This document shows positions 25,443-35,472 of a stretch of 64,000 bases of DNA, piece by piece. The notes beneath the pieces were generated by a model. It was not told the DNA's origin. It did no database searches and saw nothing but the letters and a program-made list of their open reading frames with translations. The DNA is from an uncultured Prevotella sp. GTDB lineage: Bacteria; Bacteroidota; Bacteroidia; Bacteroidales; Bacteroidaceae. Location of the stretch: positions 1-64,000 of the forward strand of contig CAMJGE010000001.1 in the NCBI GenBank assembly GCA_946405145.1, read 5' to 3'. The position numbers and the translations under genes are program-made. The first letter of the stretch is position 1. Each line of letters opens with the position of its first letter.

Positions 25443-25985
25443 TTACAACATAGCTTCTACATCCTTCTCAAAGTCTTTGGGCTCTGTGGTAGGTGCGTAG
25501 CGTTTAATAGTATCACCATCCTTCGAAATCAGAAATTTCGTAAAGTTCCACTTGATGTCGCTATCCTTCTCAACACTATTGCTGATAGTCTTGAAGAGAG
25601 CCTTGGCAGCTTTGGCTTTCAACCCTCTATACTCCTCTGTGGGAGCCTGTGCCTTCAGATATTCAAAGATTGGTTCTGCATCAGAACCATTCACATCCGT
25701 CTTCTTCATAATTTGGAAAGTTACGCCGTAGTTCAACTGGCAGAACTCCTCAATCTGGGCATCGTTGCCTGGATCTTGCTCCTTGAACTGGTTGCATGGA
25801 AATCCAATAATCACCAGACCCTTGTCCTTGTACTTCTGGTTCAACTCCTCCAGTCCTGCAAACTGAGGGGTGAATCCGCACTTGCTGGCTGTATTAACAA
25901 TCAGCAGCACCTTACCTTCATACTGTGAGAAATCAATCTCCTTACCTTTGCTCGTGAGAGCCTTGAAATCATAAATCTTACTCAT
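25443..25985 (-). CDS. Glutathione peroxidase (Cys type)
   Basis: 180 residues. VNTASKCGFTPQ holds the peroxidatic Cys36, followed by IIGFPCNQF (Gln of the tetrad) and KWNFTKFLI (Trp-Asn). Cys replaces selenocysteine, and a second Cys in IEEFCQLNYG probably serves as resolving Cys, so thioredoxin is the more likely reductant. It detoxifies hydroperoxides in the cytoplasm; no signal peptide. Its promoter is covered by three palindromic operators. Confidence 0.9.
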   Translation of the reverse strand: MSKIYDFKALTSKGKEIDFSQYEGKVLLIVNTASKCGFTPQFAGLEELNQKYKDKGLVIIGFPCNQFKEQDPGNDAQIEEFCQLNYGVTFQIMKKTDVNGSDAEPIFEYLKAQAPTEEYRGLKAKAAKALFKTISNSVEKDSDIKWNFTKFLISKDGDTIKRYAPTTEPKDFEKDVEAML

Positions 25986-26013
25986 ACCTTTATTATATTT
26001 ATCTATTACTTAT

Positions 26014-26105
26014 ATCGTTTGCGATGCAAAGGTAAGAATAATTATTTATATCGCAAGCGATTTAATAAAATCTTTAAGAATGATTAACAATATATCGTTG
26101 ACGAT
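26014..26105 (-). promoter_or_regulatory. Glutathione peroxidase promoter with three palindromic operators
   Basis: A -7 box TACCTTTG (26027-26034, minus strand) is surrounded by ATCGTTTGCGAT (26014-26025), ATCGCAAGCGAT (26050-26061) and ATCGTTGACGAT (26094-26105). Each is preceded by TAT, giving TATATCGnnnnCGAT. One covers the start of transcription and one the -33 zone, a repressor layout, probably peroxide-responsive. No candidate regulator gene is adjacent. Confidence 0.7.
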
Positions 26106-26186
26106 ATATATAGCATAACCAGCCATTTAAATCTTAAACTATGTTTATTTATCATATTAAAGTCACTTAGTTAATGAAAGATTTAA

Positions 26187-26194
26187 TATATTTG
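26187..26194 (+). promoter_or_regulatory. -7 box of serine hydrolase gene
   Basis: TATATTTG at 26187-26194, 70 bp before the ATG at 26264; a 5' leader of about 60 nt follows. Confidence 0.55.
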
Positions 26195-26263
26195 CAAAGC
26201 ATATTTAACTATAATAGACACTGATTAAACCGAAACGACATAAATAAACAAAAACCAACCAAT

Positions 26264-27331
26264 ATGAAAATGAAACAAACATTATTAGCCGCTGCTATGG
26301 TGCTGATAGCACTGACAGCTTGTAAGAACAATGTGAAAGATTCGGCAGAAATAATCGACCTGCCTCGTGCTGAAACTCCTGAAAGTGTAGACAAAGCTAT
26401 GAATGCTTTCTTCGATCAGGCAAAACATGACTCGATGGACATACACAGCGTGATGATTGTCCGCGATGGCAACGTCATTTATAGTCGTTGGCAAAGCGAG
26501 GGTGTAGATACGGTGCCTCATGTGCTACACTCTGTCAGCAAGACTTTCACCGCTACTGCCGTTGGTCTTGCCATTGCTGACGGTAAAATGTCACTAACGG
26601 ATAAGGTAATTGAATTCTTTCCTGACAAGCTCCCTGCTGAGGTGAGTGATAATCTAAAGAGAATGACTGTACGTGACCTGCTGACAATGTCTTGCGGACA
26701 CGATGTTGAGCCGACAGGTCAACGTGAAGAAGGAGTTGACTGGGTTCAGGCGTTCTTGGCACATCCTGTCGTGCATGAGCCTGGCACCTTCTATCTGTAT
26801 AACAGCCTTGGTACGTATATGCTCTCAGCTATTGTGCAGAAGGTGACTGGCGAGAAGGTGGTTGACTATCTGACTCCCCGCTTATTCGATCCACTCCATA
26901 TCGACAAGCCCAAATGGGAAGAGAGCCCACAGGGTATAAACACTGGTGGCTGGGGACTTTACTTGAAGACTGAGGATCTGGCTAAGATGGGGCAACTGCT
27001 TCTTCAGAACGGAGAATGGAACGGTAAGCAAATCATCCCAGCAGAATGGGTTGCAGAGATGTCTAAGAAACAGGTAGAAAGTATCAATCCTGGCACACGC
27101 ATGGAGGAAGCCGAAGCAAAGGGAATGACTAAAGAAAACAGCGATTGGATGCAAGGCTACGGCTATCAGATGTGGCGGTGCCGTCCTGGTTGTTTCCGTG
27201 CCGATGGAGCCAGAGGACAGTATATTATTGTAGTTCCCGATAAAAACGCCGTCATTGCTATCACTTCAGATGTGGAAGATTTACAGGGCGAACTCAATCT
27301 GGTATGGAATCATATTCTACCAGCACTATAG
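26264..27331 (+). CDS. Serine hydrolase, class C beta-lactamase family lipoprotein
   Basis: 355 residues with a lipobox-like LIALTAC (Cys about 20). SVSKTFTATAVG (SxxK) and LYNSLGTYML (YxN) are the first two active-site motifs of the beta-lactamase/DD-peptidase/esterase superfamily; the third (DGARGQYI region) is HxG/KxG-like but degenerate. Many such proteins are esterases or peptidases rather than true beta-lactamases. Single gene, convergent with ppdK. Confidence 0.8.
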   Translation: MKMKQTLLAAAMVLIALTACKNNVKDSAEIIDLPRAETPESVDKAMNAFFDQAKHDSMDIHSVMIVRDGNVIYSRWQSEGVDTVPHVLHSVSKTFTATAVGLAIADGKMSLTDKVIEFFPDKLPAEVSDNLKRMTVRDLLTMSCGHDVEPTGQREEGVDWVQAFLAHPVVHEPGTFYLYNSLGTYMLSAIVQKVTGEKVVDYLTPRLFDPLHIDKPKWEESPQGINTGGWGLYLKTEDLAKMGQLLLQNGEWNGKQIIPAEWVAEMSKKQVESINPGTRMEEAEAKGMTKENSDWMQGYGYQMWRCRPGCFRADGARGQYIIVVPDKNAVIAITSDVEDLQGELNLVWNHILPAL

Positions 27332-27362
27332 CAGTCTGATCCTATAATATAATGAATAAAAG

Positions 27363-27396
27363 AGAGCGTAACCCTCTATCATGAGAGTTACGCTCT
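27363..27396. terminator. Bidirectional terminator between serine hydrolase gene and ppdK
   Basis: AGAGCGTAAC (27363-27372) pairs with GTTACGCTCT (27387-27396), with a few more pairs inside. It lies between two convergent genes. Confidence 0.7.
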
Positions 27397-27420
27397 GATT
27401 GTATAATCAAGCTACTTTGA

Positions 27421-30141
27421 TTACTCCTCAACAGCAGCCTGGGCGGCGGCGAGGCGTGCAATGGGCACACGGAACGGAGAACAGCTTGCGTAGTTCATGC
27501 CGATCTTAGCACAGAACTTAACTGAGCTGGGCTCACCACCATGCTCACCACAGATACCGCAACGCAGATCAGGACGTACCTCACGACCTTCCTTCACAGC
27601 GAACTTGATGAGACGACCAACGCCCTTCTGGTCGAGAACCTGGAATGGATCAACCTTCAGGATCTTCTTGTCGAGATATACAGGCAGGAACGAAGCGATA
27701 TCGTCGCGGCTGTAACCGAAGGTCATCTGAGTCAGGTCGTTGGTACCGAATGAGAAGTACTGAGCCTCTGTAGCAATGCGATCAGCAGTCAGGGCAGCAC
27801 GAGGAATCTCAATCATCGTACCGATCTCGAACTCCACCTCAGTGCCATACTCCTGGAACACTTCCTTAGCGGCATACTGGATAACCTCCTTTTGCTGCTT
27901 CAGCTCATAGAGCGTACCGATCAGAGGAACCATGATCTCAGGCATCGGGTTCTTACCTTCCTTCTTCAGCTCGCAGGCAGCTCCGAGGATTGCCTTGGTC
28001 TGCATAGCGGTGATTTCGGGGAAGGTGATACCCAGACGGCAACCACGATGACCCAGCATTGGGTTATTCTCTGCCAATGAGTTGACGCGCTTCTGGATTT
28101 CCTCTACGCTAACGCCCATCTCCTTGGCCATGGTCTCCTGACCAGCCAGATCGTGGGGAACGAACTCATGCAAAGGAGGATCGAGCAGACGGATGTTCAC
28201 AGGCAGACCATCCATTGCCTCAAGGATACCCTTGAAGTCAGCCTTCTGATAAGGCAACAGCTTAGCAAGAGCCTTCTCACGTCCGGCAACGCTGTCAGCG
28301 AGAATCATCTCACGCATAGCAACAATCTTCTTGTCCTCGAAGAACATGTGCTCTGTACGTGTCAGACCGATACCCTTAGCACCAAACTCGCGAGCCAGCT
28401 GTGCATCGCGAGGAGTATCAGCATTGGTACGAACTTGCAGCTTGGTGTACTTGTCGCAGAGGTCCATCAACTCCTTGAAGTCACCAGAGAGCTCAGCAGC
28501 CTTAGTGGGCACCTCGCCAGCATAAACCTGACCAGTGGTACCGTTCAGAGAGATAAAGTCGCCCTCCTTATATACTACGCCGTCAATCTCGACAGTCTTG
28601 TCCTTATAGCTAACGTTCAGTGAACCTACACCCGATACGCAGCACTTACCCATACCACGAGCCACAACGGCAGCGTGAGAGGTCATACCACCACGAGCAG
28701 TCAGGATACCCTCAGCAGAAGCCATACCAGCGAGGTCCTCAGGAGAAGTCTCGATACGTACGAGTACTACCTTGTGACCATCTTTGTGCCAAGCCTCAGC
28801 ATCGTCAGCGTGGAATACAATCTGACCACAAGCTGCACCTGGAGATGCGGGCAGACCCTGAGCAATCACCTTAGCCTGTGAAAGGGCCTTCTTGTCGAAT
28901 ACAGGGTGCAGCAGTTCGTCGAGCTTCTGGGGCTCGCAGCGCATGATGGCGGTCTTCTCGTCGATCATACCTTCATGCAGCAGATCGATGGCAATCTTCA
29001 CCATAGCAGCACCTGTACGCTTACCGTTACGGGTCTGCAGGAACCACAGTTTACCTTCCTGTACAGTGAATTCCATATCCTGCATATCGTGATAGTGGTG
29101 CTCCAACTTATCCTGGATACTATTCAGCTCAGCATAAATTTCAGGCATTGCCTCCTCCATAGAAGGATACTTGGCTACGCGCTCCTCCTCAGAGATACCA
29201 GCACGCTCAGCCCAGCGCTGAGAACCGATCTTCGTGATCTGCTGTGGGGTACGGATACCAGCTACAACGTCCTCACCCTGTGCATTAACAAGATACTCAC
29301 CGTTGAACAGGTTCTCACCATTAGCGGCATCACGGCTGAAGCATACACCAGTAGCAGAGGTATCACCCATGTTACCGAATACCATAGCCATCACTGAAAC
29401 GGCTGTACCCCACTCGTCGGGGATACCTTCCATCTTACGATAGAGGATAGCGCGCTCGTTCATCCAAGAACGGAACACAGCGCAGATAGCGCCCCAGAGC
29501 TGCTCAATAGGATCGTTGGGGAAATCCTTACCAGTGCGCTCCTTGATAGCAGCCTTGAACAGTTGAACCAGTTTCTTCAGATCCTCTACAGAGAGATCTT
29601 TATCAAGCACAACGCCACTCTCCTTCTTTACCTTCTCGATAATCTCCTCGAACGGATCGATATCGGTCTTATTAACAGGCTTCATCTCAAGCACCACATC
29701 ACCGTACATCTGCACGAAACGGCGATATGAGTCATATACGAAGTGAGGATTGTTGGTCTTCTTAGCCATACCCTCAGCTACCTCGTCGTTCAGACCAAGG
29801 TTCAGAATGGTATCCATCATACCAGGCATAGAAGCACGAGCACCAGAACGTACAGATACCAAAAGAGGATTCTGAGCATCACCAAACTTGCAGTTCATCA
29901 GGTTCTCGATGTGCTTCACAGCTGCCATCACGTCGTCGTTCAGCAACTCCATAATCTTCTGCTGACCTACCTGATAATACTCGTTACAGCAGTCTGTTGT
30001 GATTGTAAAACCTGGAGGAACAGGAACACCGATGTGGTTCATCTCAGCAAGGTTCGCACCCTTACCACCAAGTTCCTCACGCATTTTTGCATTACCTTCG
30101 GCCTTACCATTACCGAAGAGATAGACTCTTTTTTGACTCAT
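27421..30141 (-). CDS. ppdK: Pyruvate, phosphate dikinase
   Basis: 906 residues from ATG 30141 (MSQKRVYLFGNGKAEG); the earlier ATG at 30210 lies upstream of the -7 box. ATP-grasp N-terminal domain (GGKGANLAEM), a mobile domain with the phosphorylated His in GGMTSHAAVVARGMGKCCVS, and a PEP/pyruvate TIM barrel ending in LRCGICGEHGGEP. It interconverts pyruvate, ATP and Pi with PEP, AMP and PPi, a central glycolytic/gluconeogenic step in Prevotella-type metabolism. Single gene. Confidence 0.95.
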   Translation of the reverse strand: MSQKRVYLFGNGKAEGNAKMREELGGKGANLAEMNHIGVPVPPGFTITTDCCNEYYQVGQQKIMELLNDDVMAAVKHIENLMNCKFGDAQNPLLVSVRSGARASMPGMMDTILNLGLNDEVAEGMAKKTNNPHFVYDSYRRFVQMYGDVVLEMKPVNKTDIDPFEEIIEKVKKESGVVLDKDLSVEDLKKLVQLFKAAIKERTGKDFPNDPIEQLWGAICAVFRSWMNERAILYRKMEGIPDEWGTAVSVMAMVFGNMGDTSATGVCFSRDAANGENLFNGEYLVNAQGEDVVAGIRTPQQITKIGSQRWAERAGISEEERVAKYPSMEEAMPEIYAELNSIQDKLEHHYHDMQDMEFTVQEGKLWFLQTRNGKRTGAAMVKIAIDLLHEGMIDEKTAIMRCEPQKLDELLHPVFDKKALSQAKVIAQGLPASPGAACGQIVFHADDAEAWHKDGHKVVLVRIETSPEDLAGMASAEGILTARGGMTSHAAVVARGMGKCCVSGVGSLNVSYKDKTVEIDGVVYKEGDFISLNGTTGQVYAGEVPTKAAELSGDFKELMDLCDKYTKLQVRTNADTPRDAQLAREFGAKGIGLTRTEHMFFEDKKIVAMREMILADSVAGREKALAKLLPYQKADFKGILEAMDGLPVNIRLLDPPLHEFVPHDLAGQETMAKEMGVSVEEIQKRVNSLAENNPMLGHRGCRLGITFPEITAMQTKAILGAACELKKEGKNPMPEIMVPLIGTLYELKQQKEVIQYAAKEVFQEYGTEVEFEIGTMIEIPRAALTADRIATEAQYFSFGTNDLTQMTFGYSRDDIASFLPVYLDKKILKVDPFQVLDQKGVGRLIKFAVKEGREVRPDLRCGICGEHGGEPSSVKFCAKIGMNYASCSPFRVPIARLAAAQAAVEE

Positions 30142-30191
30142 AAGTAATTTATTATTTGAATTGTTTATAAATTGTTTTTTATTTAATTCCG

Positions 30192-30269
30192 CAAAATTAA
30201 TGAAAATCATCGAAAATTCAAAGAAAAAAGTCGAAAAATTGAGATTTCTACATATTTTTTGTAATTTTG
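30192..30269. promoter_or_regulatory. Divergent promoters of ppdK and rlmD
   Basis: Minus strand TAATTTTG at 30192-30199 for ppdK; plus strand TAATTTTG at 30262-30269 for rlmD. Confidence 0.65.
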
Positions 30270-30286
30270 CAACCTAAAATAGCATT

Positions 30287-31738
30287 ATGGGAAGAAATAA
30301 GAAACCATTACCGCTCCTTGAGGGCGTAACAATAGAAGCTGTTGCAGCAGAGGGTAAATGTCTATTCCATTGGCAAGAGCTGGTGGTGTTTGTACCATTC
30401 TGTGTGCCTGGTGATGTGTGCGACGTACAGATCCGACGTAAGAAGCACTCCTTTGCCGAAGGTGAGGTTGTGAGATTTATACAATATAGTAAGGTACGCG
30501 CGATTCCTTTCTGTCAGCACTTTGGTGTGTGTGGAGGCTGCAAATGGCAGAATCTGCCTTATGAGGAGCAGCTCAAGTTCAAGCAACAGCAGGTAAAAGA
30601 TCAGTTGACCCGCATCGGTAAAATAGAATTGCCGGAGTTCAACCCGATACTGGGCAGTGTCAAGACGCAGGCCTACCGCAACAAGCTCGACTTCGGTTGT
30701 GCTAACAAGCGCTATCTCACTAAGGAGCAGATTCAGACACTGCCCAAAGATGAAAGTCAGAGTCTGAAGGATGTACCTGCTATCGGTTTCCACATCACTG
30801 GTGCCTTCGATAAGATTCTGCCTATCGAGAAGTGCTGGCTAATGGATGATCTGCATAACCAAATCCGCAATGAGGTGCGCGATTATGCCATTAAACATGG
30901 ACTGTCGTTCTTCGACCTCCGTGAGCAGAAGGGATTGCTTCGAGACGTCATCATCCGCAACTCTGCCACAGGCGAATGGATGGTGATTTTCCAGTTCCAC
31001 TACGATGAGACAGGTGGTGAGAAAGAGGCCTTACCACTACTTCAATATATTGCAGATAAATTTCTGAGTATCACTTCTTTATTATACATTAATAATCAGA
31101 AGTGCAACGATACTTTCGGTGATCAAGACATCATGGTTTTCAAGGGTAAGGATCATATCTTTGAGACGATGGAGGACTTAAAGTTCAAGGTGGGACCCAA
31201 GAGCTTTTATCAGACGAATACGGAGCAGGCTTACCATCTGTATAGCGTGGCCCGCGACTTTGCCTTCTCATCTCTCCCCCCTAACCAATTACCTCTCATC
31301 TACGATCTCTATACCGGTACTGGTACCATTGCCAACTTTGTGGCGAAGAAGGCTAGTAAGGTGATTGGTATCGAATATGTGCCAGAGGCTATCGAGGATG
31401 CTAAGATTAACTCTGAGATCAACGGCATTCAAAACACTCTGTTCTTTGCTGGTGATATGAAGGACATTCTGACCGATGAGTTTATAGCCGAACATGGACA
31501 ACCTGATGTCATCATCACCGACCCTCCACGCGCAGGTATGCATCCAGATGTAGTGAAGACTATTCTGAGAGCAGCTCCTCAGCGCATCGTGTACGTAAGC
31601 TGCAATCCAGCTACTCAGGCACGTGACTTACAGGATCTCGATGACCAGTATCGCGTAGTAGCTGTTCAACCAGTAGATATGTTTCCTCATACTCCCCATG
31701 TAGAGAACGTTGTATTACTTGAAAACAGGAATAAATAG
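30287..31738 (+). CDS. rlmD: 23S rRNA (uracil-C5)-methyltransferase, RlmD type
   Basis: 483 residues. N-terminal TRAM domain (about 8-70), a 4Fe-4S set in CQHFGVCGGCKWQ plus a later Cys (DFGCAN), then the Rossmann methyltransferase with YDLYTGTGTIANF, DPPRAGMH and the nucleophile Cys in VYVSCNPATQARDL. It methylates a uridine in 23S rRNA using SAM. TrmA-like tRNA activity is possible, since Bacteroidota often have one or two members of this family. Confidence 0.9.
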   Translation: MGRNKKPLPLLEGVTIEAVAAEGKCLFHWQELVVFVPFCVPGDVCDVQIRRKKHSFAEGEVVRFIQYSKVRAIPFCQHFGVCGGCKWQNLPYEEQLKFKQQQVKDQLTRIGKIELPEFNPILGSVKTQAYRNKLDFGCANKRYLTKEQIQTLPKDESQSLKDVPAIGFHITGAFDKILPIEKCWLMDDLHNQIRNEVRDYAIKHGLSFFDLREQKGLLRDVIIRNSATGEWMVIFQFHYDETGGEKEALPLLQYIADKFLSITSLLYINNQKCNDTFGDQDIMVFKGKDHIFETMEDLKFKVGPKSFYQTNTEQAYHLYSVARDFAFSSLPPNQLPLIYDLYTGTGTIANFVAKKASKVIGIEYVPEAIEDAKINSEINGIQNTLFFAGDMKDILTDEFIAEHGQPDVIITDPPRAGMHPDVVKTILRAAPQRIVYVSCNPATQARDLQDLDDQYRVVAVQPVDMFPHTPHVENVVLLENRNK

Positions 31739-31826
31739 GTGCAAAATGAAAATATTAAGGAAAAAATTTGGAAAAACTGAATTTTTTCCTTATATTTGTG
31801 CCCATAACTCCTAAAACAATAGTATT

Positions 31827-32987
31827 ATGCTAAAGAAATCATTGTTATTGGTTGCGCTGATGCTGGGATTCACCAGCACCATTTCTGCTGATGAACAGGA
31901 AGTACAGAACACGCAACAAGAAAAAGAAAAGAAAACCATTGAACTTCCACAGTGGGTGAAGAACATCAAGTTCAGTGGTTACGGTATGCTCCAGTATATC
32001 GGTGAGGACAAGGAAGGTAATCACACCAATACCTTCAATCTGCGTTTGGCACGTCTCATCCTCGACGGTAAGATTGGCGATTTTGATTGGCGTGTTCAGA
32101 TTCAGGGTACTAACGCCACTGGTCCCGGTCAGCCAACCGTTCAGCTGGTTGACCTCTATGCAGAGTGGCGCAGATTCCCAGAATTTAAGATTCGCGCTGG
32201 TGAGTTTAAGCGTGCTTTCACCTTTGAGAATCCCACCCACCCTATTACTCAAGGTTGGCGCGGTTATGCTGATGCAATCAACAAACTCTCTGGATTTGGC
32301 GATCGTACAGGTGAACGTTCATCAGGTGGTCGTGATATCGGTATCCAATTCTCAGGTGATCTCTTCCCAAATGCCAACGGGCGTCGTATATTACATTATC
32401 AGATTGGCGCATACAATGGTGAAGGTGTAAACACCAAAGACCAGGATAACCGTAAAGATATCATCGGCGGTATATGGGTAATGCCTATCAAAGGCCTACG
32501 TATCGGTGCTTTCGGGTGGACTGGTTCACGCGGTCAGATGCTCGATCCAAACCTGCTCGACCCTGTTACCGGGCTGCCTAAGACACGTAGTGTAGAGAAA
32601 AACCGTTATGCTCTCTCTATCGAGTACGACCTGAATGAATACACCTTCCGTTCTGAGTATATACACAGTCAGGGTTGGGGTGCTGCATCTCCTGGCAACA
32701 ATGTTCGCGAAATCGACTACTCCAAGGGTGATAAGGCCGATGGTTGGTACGTATTTGGCATCGTGCCTCTGATTAAAGGCAAGCTCTTTGCAAAAGCTCG
32801 TTATCAGACCTATAGAAATCAGAAAGAATGGGCTACGTCTGTCAATCAAGTGGAATGCGGTCTCAACTACCGTTTCTCCAAGAATATAGAGGTTCATGCT
32901 GAATACTCTCACGTGAATGACCGCAACCTCCCAGACGGCAAGCACAACTACAATCTGGTAGATGTTGAGCTCGACTTCAGATTCTGA
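31827..32987 (+). CDS. OprO/OprP-like phosphate-selective porin family protein
   Basis: 386 residues with a signal peptide (about 1-21), a short Gln/Glu/Lys-rich linker, then a barrel (KFSGYGMLQYIGEDKEGN, NLRLARLILDGKIGDFDWRV, FKIRAGEFKRAFTFENPT) ending in VDVELDFRF with the terminal Phe expected of outer-membrane proteins. A -7 box TATATTTG lies at 31793-31800. Which anion or solute passes cannot be told. Confidence 0.85.
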   Translation: MLKKSLLLVALMLGFTSTISADEQEVQNTQQEKEKKTIELPQWVKNIKFSGYGMLQYIGEDKEGNHTNTFNLRLARLILDGKIGDFDWRVQIQGTNATGPGQPTVQLVDLYAEWRRFPEFKIRAGEFKRAFTFENPTHPITQGWRGYADAINKLSGFGDRTGERSSGGRDIGIQFSGDLFPNANGRRILHYQIGAYNGEGVNTKDQDNRKDIIGGIWVMPIKGLRIGAFGWTGSRGQMLDPNLLDPVTGLPKTRSVEKNRYALSIEYDLNEYTFRSEYIHSQGWGAASPGNNVREIDYSKGDKADGWYVFGIVPLIKGKLFAKARYQTYRNQKEWATSVNQVECGLNYRFSKNIEVHAEYSHVNDRNLPDGKHNYNLVDVELDFRF

Positions 32988-34411
32988 TTTAGAACCCACA
33001 GGGAGAATAGCGTACTGACAATTATCAGTACACCTCCCAACAGCCAATAGACCACTTCATCGGCCGTTATGGTGAGTATGAAAGCTGACAATCCTATCAA
33101 TAGATGGATAGCACCATACTTCATAACGGTCGATGATTGTTTATACTGATATCGCCAATGGGCATAGCCGTTGATGATGAGGAACTCTGCCAGATGGGCC
33201 AACGTGATGGCCAGACCTGTGCCCCAAATCCCCCAGTAACGATAGCCGACTATGACAAACAGCACTAGCGCCACAAAATAAGAAGACTCCAGTACTAAAT
33301 AAGTCAGTGACAAACCACGTGCCAAAGTGATATAGGCCACAGGCAGCGTCACTGCCTTAAAGAACATTGCTAATGCCGCTACCTGCGCCATTGCGACGAT
33401 AGGCTGGAACTGGCTGCTAAGTAGCAAGGGTATAAGTACTGGAAGCAAAATGATGAGTGCTGTAAGCAAAGGAGCTATTGTAAGTATCGACACCTCCGTC
33501 TGCCTGTTCACCATCACATTAGTGGCTTCAACATCCTGATTCACAGCCGAAAGGCGTGGATAATAGTCACTCTCCATAGCCGCAAAAACCAATCCCGCAT
33601 AGGTGATGGTAATCGTATAACCCGCATTATAGAGACCAACGGTGTCAAGGGAGCCAGAGACATTCAGAAACGAACGGATGAACATCTCTGCCCCACTCCC
33701 CACAATACCTGCCAACGTAAAGGCAATACCCAAGCGAATCATGCCAGTCCCCTGCCCCAGCAAAAATGCCCCCCAACGAACAGGATAGAGCCGCAGAGAA
33801 TGGTATGACGTAAGCAGTAAAGTGGCAAACGCCATCAGATTTATGACTGGTACAATGCCTGTCTCACCATAAAAATAGTATATTGGGATGGAAATAAGTA
33901 GTGCCATCACTGCACAAAGCAGTTGAATCCATGCCAGTCGTCCCAACTGCCTAGTGGCTTTCAGAATAGCTGTCTCCCCACCTGTGAGTGCCATCATGGC
34001 AACGGCAGGGCCCAACAGCATCAAGTGCAACGTATGATTGCTGGAATCGAAAGTAGTATAACTGATGACTGGTCCCAATACCAGTGCTACCAGCAGCCCC
34101 AACAATGCAGTAAACAGGCTCCATCCCCTAACGGTCTGTATCGATGATTCTAAAAAAGTCTTGTTATCCGTATCGTGCTCTTCTGACAACTGTCGTACCG
34201 CACTCACAGCAACACCAAGATTGGTGGCTTGTGAGAGGAACTGAGTTGTTGACTGGAAAAGTGAAGCCAATCCCATACCTGAGGGACCCAACAGAAGCGC
34301 CATCATCTTGGTGCGCAGCAATCCCATCACCAACTGGAATCCCTGCGCCCCTCCGAAGATACCCGTGTATTTCAGAATATGCCGATAGTTTTGATCTTGC
34401 CCTATGGCCAT
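32948..34411 (-). CDS. Wzx-like polysaccharide flippase
   Basis: 487 residues from ATG 34411 (MAIGQDQNYRHILKYTGIFG); the longer frame runs into the divergent promoter. About twelve hydrophobic segments; LLGPSGMGLASLFQSTTQFL and the following GVAVSAVRQLSE are typical of O-antigen translocases. It would flip lipid-linked repeat units across the inner membrane. The 3' end overlaps the porin gene by 40 bp on the opposite strand. Divergent glycosyltransferases support the role. Confidence 0.85.
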   Translation of the reverse strand: MAIGQDQNYRHILKYTGIFGGAQGFQLVMGLLRTKMMALLLGPSGMGLASLFQSTTQFLSQATNLGVAVSAVRQLSEEHDTDNKTFLESSIQTVRGWSLFTALLGLLVALVLGPVISYTTFDSSNHTLHLMLLGPAVAMMALTGGETAILKATRQLGRLAWIQLLCAVMALLISIPIYYFYGETGIVPVINLMAFATLLLTSYHSLRLYPVRWGAFLLGQGTGMIRLGIAFTLAGIVGSGAEMFIRSFLNVSGSLDTVGLYNAGYTITITYAGLVFAAMESDYYPRLSAVNQDVEATNVMVNRQTEVSILTIAPLLTALIILLPVLIPLLLSSQFQPIVAMAQVAALAMFFKAVTLPVAYITLARGLSLTYLVLESSYFVALVLFVIVGYRYWGIWGTGLAITLAHLAEFLIINGYAHWRYQYKQSSTVMKYGAIHLLIGLSAFILTITADEVVYWLLGGVLIIVSTLFSLWVLNQNLKSSSTSTRL

Positions 34412-34429
34412 ATTGATAGTTTTCAAATG

Positions 34430-34477
34430 CAAAAGTACGGAATATATTACGAATTTCCAAATAATTTTGTAATTTTG
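34430..34477. promoter_or_regulatory. Divergent promoters of flippase and glycosyltransferases
   Basis: Minus strand TACTTTTG at 34430-34437; plus strand TAATTTTG at 34470-34477, 8 bp before the ATG at 34486. Confidence 0.6.
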
Positions 34478-34485
34478 CAGGCAGT

Positions 34486-35472
34486 ATGGAGAACAAGCAA
34501 CAAGAAACAACCCCATTGGTGAGCTTTATCATCACCAACTATAACCTGCCTGTAAAGTTGCTGAGTGAATGTATCGACAGCGTGCTGGCTCTCTCATTGT
34601 CCCCCAATGAGCGAGAGATTATCGTAGTAGATGACGGCTCCGACGTCAGTCTATTAAACGATCTCATGACTTATGGTGATAGTATTATCTATGTGCGCCA
34701 GAAGCATGCAGGATTAAGCATTGCCCGAAATACAGGCATCCAGATAGCCAAAGGTAAGTACCTGCAATTTATTGATGGCGATGACAGTTTAATAAAGCTA
34801 TCTTATGATTATTGCCTTGACCTCATCCGTCGCCATCAGAATGCCGACATGGTTTTATTCGATTTCTCAAAGCATAATCTAAAATCACCAATCCCCTCAA
34901 CAAAAGAAGTCTCTCCCTTAAGTGGGAGCGATTATATGCGCCACTATAACATTCATGGTATGGCTTGCGGCTATCTGTTCAAGCGAACTATCTTGGGTGA
35001 TCTCAGATTCACACCAGGCATCTATCATGAGGACGAGGAGTTCACGCCTCAACTACTGATACGCGCAGAGATAATATATCCTACTCAAGTTAAAGCCTAC
35101 TATTACAATCAACGTGCTACCTCAATTACCACCAACCAAAATGGCAAACATTTAGTGAAACGATCTCATGATATATTGCAGGTTATCAAGCATTTACAAT
35201 ATATAGCTGACAGAATGTCACACAACGATCAATTGGCAATGGAACGCCGAGTGGCTCAGCTTACGATGGACTATCTCTACAACATGATGATGCTGTCCCC
35301 CTCCACAGAGCGACTTGAAGAAACGGTACAGAAATTGCGTGCAGAAGGTCTGTTTCCTCTCCCCGATCGTGATTACACAACTAAATACACATGGTTCCGC
35401 AAACTGACTAACAGTAAGCTGGGACGTAGGATTCTGATGAGCACATTGCCACTGACCAAAAGGGAAAGATGA
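34486..35472 (+). CDS. Glycosyltransferase family 2
   Basis: 328 residues. SFIITNYNLPVKLLSECIDS opens the GT-A fold, IIVVDDGSDVSLL and AGLSIARNTGIQIAKGKYL follow, and QFIDGDDSL is the metal-binding DxD. It transfers a sugar from a nucleotide donor onto a surface glycan. The stop overlaps the next gene. Confidence 0.9.
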   Translation: MENKQQETTPLVSFIITNYNLPVKLLSECIDSVLALSLSPNEREIIVVDDGSDVSLLNDLMTYGDSIIYVRQKHAGLSIARNTGIQIAKGKYLQFIDGDDSLIKLSYDYCLDLIRRHQNADMVLFDFSKHNLKSPIPSTKEVSPLSGSDYMRHYNIHGMACGYLFKRTILGDLRFTPGIYHEDEEFTPQLLIRAEIIYPTQVKAYYYNQRATSITTNQNGKHLVKRSHDILQVIKHLQYIADRMSHNDQLAMERRVAQLTMDYLYNMMMLSPSTERLEETVQKLRAEGLFPLPDRDYTTKYTWFRKLTNSKLGRRILMSTLPLTKRER

